64,000 nucleotides of DNA, taken from the NCBI GenBank assembly GCA_024742285.1, contig JANSYR010000008.1, positions 1-64,000 on the forward strand, read 5' to 3'. Both the position numbers and the translations under genes were made by a program. The notes under the pieces were generated by a model. That model was not told the DNA's origin and made no database searches. It was given only the letters and a program-made list of their open reading frames with translations. Shown piece by piece: positions 1 through 6,859 of the stretch (positions within the stretch are counted from its first letter, which is position 1; each line of letters begins with the position of its first letter). The stretch comes from a bacterium. GTDB taxonomy: Bacteria > Myxococcota_A > UBA9160 > UBA4427.

Positions 1-198
1 CCAGTAGGACGGGGAGAAGGTCTGTGAACTGAAGTAGCTGCCGCAATGAGTACAGCGATACCGCTGGATCCGGCGGGGCCGGGCCTCTCGTTCGTAGAAG
101 CCCTTCTTCTGAAAGCGCCAACCGGTTGGATCTGCATGGAAATCGCAGTCGGGGTTGGGGCAGTGGGGTGGGCGACGCAGGAAGGGCGGAGTCGGCAT
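1..198 (-). CDS. Zinc-ribbon transposase-like protein, N-terminal part (cut by window edge)
   Basis: Reading leftward from an ATG at 198 (an in-frame ATG also lies at 210), 66 codons stay open to base 1. The product has a CPNPDC motif near residue 13 and a CTHC motif near residue 49, giving a four-cysteine zinc ribbon, followed by an FSSQTFSPSYW stretch. This Cys4 plus FSxxTFxxxY arrangement resembles the N-terminal zinc ribbon of IS1/IS1595-like transposases and related DNA-binding proteins; that family link is from memory. It follows the quinone oxidoreductase on the same strand after a gap of about 40-50 bp. The catalytic part lies outside the window, so whether it is a working transposase cannot be judged. 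Confidence 0.6.
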   Translation of the reverse strand, partial: MPTPPFLRRPPHCPNPDCDFHADPTGWRFQKKGFYEREARPRRIQRYRCTHCGSYFSSQTFSPSYW

Positions 199-248
199 GC
201 AGGCCGACATCGCAGGATGCGTGCCGGGTGCAGACTACGGTCCACGTC

Positions 249-1223
249 TCAGGGAACGAGGACGACCTTGCCGACGGTCTTGCGAGAGGCGAGCGCGGTC
301 AGCGCCTCACCGGCCTCCTCGAGCGGGTGCCGCGCACCGATCAGCGGATCGATCCCGCCGACTGCTGCCATCTCGAAGAGCCCTTCCATGCACGCATCGA
401 TCGCCTCGGGCTCCTTCTCGGGATACGCACTCCAATGGAGTCCGACGAGGGAGATGTTCTTGAGCAGCACCCGGTTCATCTTGATGCTGGGGATGTCGCC
501 CCCCGCGAAGCCGATCACGAGCAGGCGACCGTTCCAGGCGATGCACTTGAGGGAGCGGTCGGTCGTGTCCCCGCCGACGGAGTCGTAGATCACGTCGGCC
601 CCGCGCCCTCCGGTCTCCTCCATCACGATCGGGACGAAGTCGTCCTTTCGATAGTCGATCAATACGTCCGCCCCGGCCCGGCGCGCGATCTCGAGCTTCT
701 CGGGCCCGCCGGCGGTGGCGATCACCCGGGCGCCGAGGGCCTTGCCGATCTGCACGGCGGAGAGGCCGACGCCCCCCGCTGCCGCGTGCACCAGGAGCGT
801 CTCCCCGGTGGCGACCGGCGCGCGCCAGACGAGCGCCGCGTAGGACGTCGGATAGACGGTGGGCAGCGCCGCCCCCGCTTCGAAGGGGAGCGCGTCCGGA
901 AGCGCATAGGTCTGCGAAGCCGGAGCAGCGACCTCTTCCGCGAACCCGCCGAGCGCGCAACGCGACAGCACGCGATCGCCCACCGCGAACCCGCTCACGC
1001 CGGGCCCGACCTCCTTGACGAGCCCCCCGACCTCACCGCCGGGCACGAAGGGCAGCGGCGGCTTCACCTGGTACTCGCCCTTCAGCATCAACACGTCGGA
1101 GAAGTTGCAGCCCGCCGCGCGAACCTCGATTCGCAGCTCGCCCTCTCCGAGGCTCGGGGGATCGATCTCCCGCACGGACAGCTCTTCGGGAGTCATGAGT
1201 CGATCGACGACGACGGCGCGCAT
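249..1223 (-). CDS. NADPH:quinone oxidoreductase, zinc-independent MDR family
   Basis: A 324-residue protein with the medium-chain dehydrogenase/reductase layout: an N-terminal GroES-like domain (about 1-120) and a Rossmann domain with the nucleotide-binding motif AAAGGVG near residue 150. The structural zinc cysteines of alcohol dehydrogenases are absent, as expected for QOR/zeta-crystallin enzymes, which reduce quinones or enoyl compounds with NADPH. The start chosen is the ATG at 1223 (MRAVVVDRL), preceded by an AGGAGA ribosome site; the longer open frame upstream lacks family similarity. It is divergent from the TraB/GumN gene. The exact substrate is unknown. Confidence 0.88.
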   Translation of the reverse strand: MRAVVVDRLMTPEELSVREIDPPSLGEGELRIEVRAAGCNFSDVLMLKGEYQVKPPLPFVPGGEVGGLVKEVGPGVSGFAVGDRVLSRCALGGFAEEVAAPASQTYALPDALPFEAGAALPTVYPTSYAALVWRAPVATGETLLVHAAAGGVGLSAVQIGKALGARVIATAGGPEKLEIARRAGADVLIDYRKDDFVPIVMEETGGRGADVIYDSVGGDTTDRSLKCIAWNGRLLVIGFAGGDIPSIKMNRVLLKNISLVGLHWSAYPEKEPEAIDACMEGLFEMAAVGGIDPLIGARHPLEEAGEALTALASRKTVGKVVLVP

Positions 1224-1305
1224 GGGGGGCGTCTCCTGGGTCCTTCGCCGCCAACGTTCCAGCTGCGACGCGGCCCATCGGTAGCAGAAACCCGCGGGCG
1301 ACGAG

Positions 1306-1311
1306 TAGACT
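1306..1311 (+). promoter_or_regulatory. -10-like hexamer TAGACT before the TraB/GumN gene
   Basis: TAGACT lies 20 nt before the GTG start at 1332, with a purine-rich ribosome site (AAGGGGGG) between. It matches the TANNCT pattern found ahead of many genes in this window. No convincing -35 box is visible. Confidence 0.4.
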
Positions 1312-1331
1312 GCCGGCCAAGGGGGGTTCTC

Positions 1332-2306
1332 GTGGCTCGATGCCAGCACACGATCTTCGACGTCGGTCTCGGCCGGCTCCGACGCGGTCTCGTCCTCGCG
1401 CTCGTCGTCCTGCTCGGCGCCGCCTGCGGCCGGACCGCCGACCACGCGTCGCCCCCCGAGCCCGACGGCCTCGCCCGTCCGCCCTTCGTCCGGGTCGAAA
1501 CCGAAACGGGGCCGACACTCTTCCTTCTCGGCACGATCCATCTCGGGCCGCCCGACGGCTGGCGCTTCTCCCCGGAAATCGAACGCGTCGTCGCCGAAGC
1601 CGACACCCTCGTCCTCGAGATCGACGTCGCCGGTCTCGACGCCGACGAAGTCGCGACGGCGACCGCAGAACGGGTGATCCTTCAGGGCGGACGACGTCTA
1701 CCCGACGTCCTTTCGCCGGAGACGAACGCGGTCCTCGAGGCGCGCGACGCCGAGCTCTCCGAGATCGGACTGACGGCCCGTGCACGAAGCCTCTACGAGC
1801 CCTGGTTCCTCTTCGTCGGGCTGGGCGAGCTGTCCGCGCAGCGTTCCGACCTGAGCCTCTCGAAATCGGTCGAGAGTGCCCTCCTCGAGCGCTTCGGCGG
1901 CGACGAGATGCTCGCGCTCGAGACCTACGTCGAGCAACTCGACATGCTCGACGGACTCCCCCTGCCGCTCCAGGACCTGATGCTCCGGGACGCGCTCTCC
2001 CGACTGGACGAGGCCGATGCGGAGCTGGCCCTGCTGGTCGAAGCGTGGCGCGAGGCCGATCGCGCGACGCTCCTCGATCAGGCGCGTGCAGGCGTCGACG
2101 AACTCCCGGAGCTCGAAGCCGTGTACACGCTCCTGCTCGACGATCGCAACGAGAGGTGGCTCGTGCCCCTCGAAGCGATCGCCAGGGATCCGGCACGCAA
2201 GGGGCAGACGGTGCTCGTCGCCGTCGGTGCGCTCCACGTCGTCGGCGACGTCGGCGTCCCCGCCCTCCTCCGGAAAGCCGGCTATACCGTCAACCGCATC
2301 CACTAG
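1332..2306 (+). CDS. TraB/GumN family protein, probable lipoprotein
   Basis: From the GTG at 1332, which follows an AAGGGGGG ribosome site, this encodes 324 residues. A hydrophobic leader (LALVVLLGAAC) ends in Cys32, a weak lipobox because the -3 residue is Gly. The GumN signature LLGTIHLG lies near residues 65-72 and the second conserved segment VGALHVVG near the C terminus, both typical of the TraB/GumN (TIKI-like putative metalloprotease) family. The open frame extends far upstream but that part only shadows the quinone oxidoreductase. Function in bacteria is poorly defined; a periplasmic, outer-membrane-anchored hydrolase is an inference. Confidence 0.82.
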   Translation: MARCQHTIFDVGLGRLRRGLVLALVVLLGAACGRTADHASPPEPDGLARPPFVRVETETGPTLFLLGTIHLGPPDGWRFSPEIERVVAEADTLVLEIDVAGLDADEVATATAERVILQGGRRLPDVLSPETNAVLEARDAELSEIGLTARARSLYEPWFLFVGLGELSAQRSDLSLSKSVESALLERFGGDEMLALETYVEQLDMLDGLPLPLQDLMLRDALSRLDEADAELALLVEAWREADRATLLDQARAGVDELPELEAVYTLLLDDRNERWLVPLEAIARDPARKGQTVLVAVGALHVVGDVGVPALLRKAGYTVNRIH

Positions 2307-2324
2307 CGCCCGATCGAGACCCCG

Positions 2325-2915
2325 ATGATGAGCCAGGACGATCTCCAGAACATCGACGCGAGCGTCTTCGTCCACCCGACCGCGCAGCTCTACGGACGCG
2401 TCGAGATCGGTGCCGAGTCGTCGGTCTGGCCGAACGTCGTCGTCCGCTCGGAGTCGCACCACGTGAAGGTCGGTCGCTACACGAATCTCCAGGATTTCGT
2501 GATGATCCACATCGGGTACGACTTCCCGACCGTGATCGGCGACTTCTGCTCGATCACCCATCACGCGACGATCCACGGCTGCACGATCGAAGACGACTGC
2601 CTGATCGGCATCAACGCCGTCGTGATGGACGGCGCCCGGATCGGCCGCGGCTCGATCGTCGCGGGCGGCGCCATGATCAAGGAAGGCGACGTCTTCCCCG
2701 CCGGCTCGATCATCGCCGGCGTCCCCGCCAAGCAGATCGCCGAACGCGACTCCGCCCGCCCCAACCGCCAGAACGCCTGGCAGTACCACTGGAACGCCCA
2801 GGCCTACCGCCGCGGCGACCACCGCGCCTGGGACAGCGACGAGTACAAGACCTGGATGCGCGAGCTCCTCGTCAAGATCGAGAACGACGAGGACCTCGAA
2901 GGGATCCGCCGCTGA
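2325..2915 (+). CDS. Gamma-class carbonic anhydrase homologue (left-handed beta-helix)
   Basis: A 196-residue hexapeptide-repeat protein of the gamma carbonic anhydrase/PaaY/YrdA family. The three metal-ligand histidines are visible as His62 (MIHI) and His79 plus His84 in the THHATIHGC segment, with the same 5-residue spacing as in YrdA. The repeats run to about residue 145; the last 40 residues are charged and probably helical. Start is the tandem ATG ATG at 2325, 18 bp after TraB/GumN, so the two may be cotranscribed. Whether it hydrates CO2 or only binds metal is not known. The stop codon forms the first bases of a 64-bp direct repeat. Confidence 0.85.
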   Translation: MMSQDDLQNIDASVFVHPTAQLYGRVEIGAESSVWPNVVVRSESHHVKVGRYTNLQDFVMIHIGYDFPTVIGDFCSITHHATIHGCTIEDDCLIGINAVVMDGARIGRGSIVAGGAMIKEGDVFPAGSIIAGVPAKQIAERDSARPNRQNAWQYHWNAQAYRRGDHRAWDSDEYKTWMRELLVKIENDEDLEGIRR

Positions 2916-3048
2916 ACGCGCCGCGGTCGCTCGTCCGCCGTTCGCGGCCCGTGGACGTCCGCAGTGGATGGCTCGCTTCGCCAATGAACGCGCCGCGGTC
3001 GCTCGTCCGCCGTTCGCGGCCCGTGGACGTCCGCAGTGGATGGCTCGC
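2913..3048. repeat. Two perfect 64-bp direct repeats, period 72
   Basis: Bases 2913-2976 are repeated exactly at 2985-3048 (each begins TGAACGCGCCGCGG), separated by 8 bp. The first copy starts on the TGA stop of the carbonic anhydrase gene. Only two units are present, with no CRISPR-like array, no flanking transposase and no open reading frame that I trust. Confidence 0.93.
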
Positions 3049-3063
3049 CCCATAGGCGGGGCG
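3046..3063 (+). terminator. Possible terminator hairpin after the carbonic anhydrase gene
   Basis: CGCCCC-ATAGGC-GGGGCG forms a 6-bp perfect stem with a 6-nt loop just after the direct repeats. There is no T-tract, so this is at best a weak or factor-dependent terminator. Confidence 0.3.
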
Positions 3064-3438
3064 TGTCCGCATCCCGCGCTTCGAGCTGACCATACGACCC
3101 ACTGAATACCCCGTCGGCTGGGCTGCGCTTGATTCCACTGCGGCCGCCCCCGAGCCGCTCACTCCCGCCGAAGCAAGACGACACGCCCCAGCTCCGCGTT
3201 CGATCGAGAAAACCGAGCACGCGCGCATCCCCAGCGAGCAACACGATCCGCGGGAGCGAGGCGGGGTGTCTCGCGGCGAAATAAAGCGCAGGCCCGCGCC
3301 CCGTACCCGCTAGCGGGTCGTACGGCCAGCGTGAACCACGGAATCGAAGACGCCCCGCCTACGAAGGCCGAGCCATTCGCCGCGGGGCGCACCGTCTCGC
3401 GACCATGGCTGGGCCTCCACCGGATGCGCACGTCGAAC
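3064..3438. other. Gene-poor stretch downstream of TetR
   Basis: No convincing coding frame. It contains the inverted repeat at 3301-3325 and otherwise nothing recognisable. Short open frames here show no family motifs and are not supported. Confidence 0.6.
3301..3325. repeat. 25-bp nested inverted repeat
   Basis: CCGTA and TACGG arms enclose the perfect 12-bp palindrome CCCGCTAGCGGG (3306-3317), with a 3-nt bulge on one side. It lies 114 bp past the stop of the TetR gene and could act as a transcript-end hairpin or a protein-binding site. No T-tract follows on either strand. Confidence 0.6.
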
Positions 3439-4173
3439 CTACGACACGCCTCTGAACAGGAGATCCACCGCCTGGTGCATCGACTTCCGGAGGGCGTCAT
3501 CGGTGACCAGCCCGTTCGCCCACGGGATCCGCGCGCCGTTCGACACGTGGAAGAGGACGCGAGCGGTCTCGAGGACGTCGACCTCGCGGGCGAGGTGCTG
3601 CTTCTGGCGACCTCGCTGGAGGATCTCCATCAGGAGGCCGATCGTGCGGTCGTAGAGCTGGAGCACGCGCTTCGCGACGCGCGCCTCGGTCTTGGTCGTC
3701 GCGCGCAGGGCGATCGTCGTCAGGTCGCGGTCGGCGACGAGCAGCTCGTGCTGGACATCGAAGAACTCGCGCAGCCGCACGTCGGTCGGCCGGTCGCGAT
3801 CGTCGACGGCGCGGAAGCGCGTCCAGGCCTCCTCCTGCATCTCGGTGAGCTCGTCGATCAGGAGCTCTTCCTTCGACTGGACGTGGCGGTAGATCGAGCT
3901 CGCGCCCATCCCGGCGCGCTCGGCGATCGCCCGGAGCGTGGCGCCATCGAAGCCCCGTTCCCGGAACAGTTCGCGAGCCGCCTCGCGGATGCGCGCGCGG
4001 CTTCGCCGACCGCGGACGAGTCGGCCGTCATCGGCCCGCAGACGCGTGCGTTCACCGCTCGCGGACCGCGGCGGCGCGGCCTGACCGGTTCGCGGCGTGC
4101 GCGCGACCGTCGGCGCACCGCGATCCTGGGTTCCCGACACAGCCGGATGAGGAGACGAAAGACCCGTGCTCAT
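3439..4173 (-). CDS. TetR/AcrR family transcriptional regulator
   Basis: A 244-residue protein. Residues of about 58-105 form the TetR helix-turn-helix (AARELFRERGFDGATLRAIAERAGMGASSIYRHVQ, quoted only as landmarks: RERGFDGATL and GASSIYRHV). The first 55 residues are basic and Pro/Ser-rich, longer than usual, so an internal start is possible; I took the ATG at 4173. The C-terminal ligand domain gives no hint of the effector. It does not overlap its neighbours, and the GNAT gene on the same strand lies 164 bp upstream. Target genes are unknown. Confidence 0.85.
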   Translation of the reverse strand: MSTGLSSPHPAVSGTQDRGAPTVARTPRTGQAAPPRSASGERTRLRADDGRLVRGRRSRARIREAARELFRERGFDGATLRAIAERAGMGASSIYRHVQSKEELLIDELTEMQEEAWTRFRAVDDRDRPTDVRLREFFDVQHELLVADRDLTTIALRATTKTEARVAKRVLQLYDRTIGLLMEILQRGRQKQHLAREVDVLETARVLFHVSNGARIPWANGLVTDDALRKSMHQAVDLLFRGVS

Positions 4174-4337
4174 GGCGCGACTTCCGATCGTTCCGAATTC
4201 GGGGCCGCAGAGGCCCCGAAATGCTGTGGGGGGATCAGCCCGGCATGCGACCGAGGGAGGCCACAGGCCACGGGCTTGGCGAACAGGATCGCATAGAAGC
4301 GCTGTTTCGTCAGCGAAGTGGGCCCCGATCGCCCGCC

Positions 4338-4991
4338 TCAGGCGGAATCTCCCGACGGGAAGCCGCGGCCGAGGCACCAGCACGGCACGCCGTGCACGAC
4401 GTCCTCGGCGCGCACCTCGAAGCCGTGGGCGCGGTAGAAGCGCACGCTCTCCGGCCGATCGCATTCGAGGCAGAGCGGGGCGGGCGAGGCCGCGACGAGG
4501 TCTTCGATCGATCCGAGCAGCGCCGCGCCGATCCCGCGCCCCTGCCACACCGGCTCGACCCCAAGGACCGAGAGGTACCAATGGGGCTCCCGGGGTCGGT
4601 ACTGAGCGAGCGAAGCCGTCACCGCCGACCATGCGCCCATCGCCCCCGCACCCTGTAGCCAGAAGCACTCGAATTGCCGCCGGATCGACGGCCGCGGCAG
4701 GGGGAAAGTACCGGGCGGCGCCACGATGAAGCCGCCGATGACGCCCGAGTCGTAGGTGATCACCCTCGAAACGACCGTGTCGGAATGGTCGAGCACCAGG
4801 GACCGCAGGCCGGCGGCGTTGGCCCGCACGCGCCGCGGCGGATCCGGTCCGTGGATCCGCGCGTTCATCGGATTGTCCCGGAAAGCACGCGCGAGCACGT
4901 CGACCAGCGACCGTCGCGCGGCGCGGTCGGGCGCCCCGATCGCCAGACGGCTCGGCTCCAGCGCAGGGGGCACATCGCCTTCGAGTATCAT
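4338..4991 (-). CDS. GNAT family N-acetyltransferase
   Basis: A 217-residue acetyltransferase-fold protein. The acetyl-CoA-binding motif A reads VEPVWQGRGIGAALL (about residues 140-155), preceded by a beta strand WYLSVLGV, and the motif-B region FYRAHGFEV is near the C terminus. The ATG at 4991 (MILEGD) is preferred over the upstream in-frame start because the extra 37 residues are Arg-rich and would overlap the divergent amidohydrolase. Only 8 bp separate its start from that gene's start, and a TAGCAT hexamer lies 8 nt upstream on this strand, suggesting a leaderless mRNA. Substrate unknown. Confidence 0.83.
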   Translation of the reverse strand: MILEGDVPPALEPSRLAIGAPDRAARRSLVDVLARAFRDNPMNARIHGPDPPRRVRANAAGLRSLVLDHSDTVVSRVITYDSGVIGGFIVAPPGTFPLPRPSIRRQFECFWLQGAGAMGAWSAVTASLAQYRPREPHWYLSVLGVEPVWQGRGIGAALLGSIEDLVAASPAPLCLECDRPESVRFYRAHGFEVRAEDVVHGVPCWCLGRGFPSGDSA

Positions 4992-5005
4992 GCGCCGCCA
5001 TGCTA
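4986..5005. promoter_or_regulatory. Mirror-image divergent -10 elements with leaderless starts
   Basis: The 20 bp TATCATGCGCCGCCATGCTA contain both start codons. On the plus strand TATCAT lies 8 nt before the ATG at 5000. On the minus strand TAGCAT lies 8 nt before the ATG at 4991. Each hexamer overlaps the opposite gene's first codons, and no ribosome site fits either start. Confidence 0.5.
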
Positions 5006-6763
5006 CTCGCTCGCTCGCACGCCTGCGTGTCCGTTCTCGTCCTCCTCTTCGTACTCGCGGCGCCCACCTCGGCCCTCGCCCGCGCGAACGCCCCGACGGC
5101 ACCGCCCTTCGAGGACGTGACGGTCTTCGTCGCGAAGCAGATCGTCACGATGGAGCCGGGACAGCCCGAGGCCACCGCGGTCGCCGTCGACGGCGAGACC
5201 GGTCGGATCATCGACGTCGGCAGCCTCGACACGATGGCGCCCTGGCTCGAGGACGTGCCCCACACAATCGATCGCCAGTTTCGGAAGCAGGTCCTCCTCC
5301 CGGGCTTCGTCGACCCCCACGTCCACCCCTTCCTGGCCGGAAAGCTCCTGACCGTAGACATCGCGGCGCCGGAAGCCTGGAACCTGCCGAGCGGCCGGGT
5401 CGAGTCGGTCACGAACCGCGAGGACTTCGTCGCGCGTCTGAAGACGCTCTCGGCCGCGTGGCCCCACGACGACGTGCCGCAGATCGTCTGGGGTTGGCAC
5501 CGGCTCTGGCACGGCGACTTCGGACGCGACGATCTCGACGCGATCGCACCGGACAAGCCGCTGCTCCTCTGGCACCGGTCGTATCACGAGATCGTCGCCA
5601 ACTCGAAGGCGATGGCGATGATCCCGATTCCCGACGAGGCCCTCGAGCGCTTCGGGAACCAGATCGACCTCGAGCGCGGGCACTTCGCCGAAATGGGCAT
5701 GGGCGTCGCGAACATGGCGATCGCGCCGATCACGGAGACCCCCGAGAAGATCGAGCAAGGGCTCGAGACGTTTCGCGTGCTCATGCAGCGTGGCGGCCTC
5801 ACGACGGCAGCGGACATGGTCGCGGGCAGCACGATCGGGATCGACGTCGAATGGGATGCGTCGAAGGCCCATCTCCAGGGCGAGGACGTCCCTTTCCGCA
5901 CGCTCTTCATCCACGCCCCCGCCGGCTGGCAGATCGCCGCGGGCGAAGCGGCGGTCACGAAGTTCCAGTCGATCCGCGCGGAAGCCAACGACCAGCTGCG
6001 CTGGCCGAAGGCGATCAAGTCGCTGGCCGATGGCGCCTTCATCTCGCAGCTCATGCGGATGGGACCGCCCGGCTACCTCGACGGGCACGAAGGCGAGTGG
6101 ATGATCCCGCCGGAGCTCCAGTACGGCGTCGTCGAGCCGTGGTGGAAGCAGGGCTTCGACGTCTACTACCACGTGAACGGAGACGAGGGCCTCGACGTCG
6201 TCCTCGATGTCTTCGAACGGCTGAAGGCCGAGCATCCGCGCAGCGACTTCCGCTTCAGCCTCGAACACTTCGGCATGTCCCGGGACGATCAGGTCGAGCG
6301 CTTCGCCCGACTCGGCGGCGGTTCGGTCTCGATCAACGGCTACTATGCCCACTACTTCGCCGACAAGTACGCGCGCCACGGACTCGGCTACGCGCGCGCG
6401 TCGCAGATGACCCGCCTGGGCTCCCTGTCCCGGGCAGGAATTCCCTTCACGATGCATTCGGACTGCCCGATGGGGCCGCTCGAACCCCTGCTCGCCGTCA
6501 CGACCGCGGTCACGCGACGGACCCAGGAAGGTCGGATCATGGCCCCGGAGCAGCGTGTGACCGTCGACGAGGCGCTTCGCGCCGTCACGATCGACGCCGC
6601 CTGGAACCTCCGCCTCGACGACGAGGTGGGCAGCATCGCGCCGGGCAAGAAGGCCGATTTCGTGGTCCTCGAGAAGAATCCCTACGACGTCCGACCGGCC
6701 CGGATCAAGGACATCGGCGTCTGGGGCACGGTCTACGAAGGGCGCGTCTTCGAGGCGCCGTGA
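5000..6763 (+). CDS. Exported amidohydrolase, YtcJ-like (amidohydrolase_3)
   Basis: A 587-residue protein with a cleavable signal peptide (hydrophobic core VLVLLFVLAAP, cleavage after SALA near residue 28), so it should act in the periplasm. The metal-binding HxH is in DPHVHPF near residue 111, and the late HSDCPMGPLEP segment is typical of YtcJ-like amidohydrolases, which hydrolyse amide or imine bonds in diverse small molecules. The ATG at 5000 is preceded by TATCAT only 8 nt upstream and no ribosome site. It is divergent from the GNAT gene. The substrate cannot be deduced. Confidence 0.86.
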   Translation: MLLARSHACVSVLVLLFVLAAPTSALARANAPTAPPFEDVTVFVAKQIVTMEPGQPEATAVAVDGETGRIIDVGSLDTMAPWLEDVPHTIDRQFRKQVLLPGFVDPHVHPFLAGKLLTVDIAAPEAWNLPSGRVESVTNREDFVARLKTLSAAWPHDDVPQIVWGWHRLWHGDFGRDDLDAIAPDKPLLLWHRSYHEIVANSKAMAMIPIPDEALERFGNQIDLERGHFAEMGMGVANMAIAPITETPEKIEQGLETFRVLMQRGGLTTAADMVAGSTIGIDVEWDASKAHLQGEDVPFRTLFIHAPAGWQIAAGEAAVTKFQSIRAEANDQLRWPKAIKSLADGAFISQLMRMGPPGYLDGHEGEWMIPPELQYGVVEPWWKQGFDVYYHVNGDEGLDVVLDVFERLKAEHPRSDFRFSLEHFGMSRDDQVERFARLGGGSVSINGYYAHYFADKYARHGLGYARASQMTRLGSLSRAGIPFTMHSDCPMGPLEPLLAVTTAVTRRTQEGRIMAPEQRVTVDEALRAVTIDAAWNLRLDDEVGSIAPGKKADFVVLEKNPYDVRPARIKDIGVWGTVYEGRVFEAP

Positions 6764-6859
6764 GGCCGCCGGGCCGCGGCTTGAGTTCCCGGCCCATTCC
6801 GCCGATTGAGAACAGGGGATCTCCCCCGACCGTCCCATCCTCGAACCCGGAGCGCACGC

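Noticed and set aside
2913-3048. Direct repeats as a CRISPR array
   Set aside because: Only two long units with an 8-bp spacer; no array and no cas genes.
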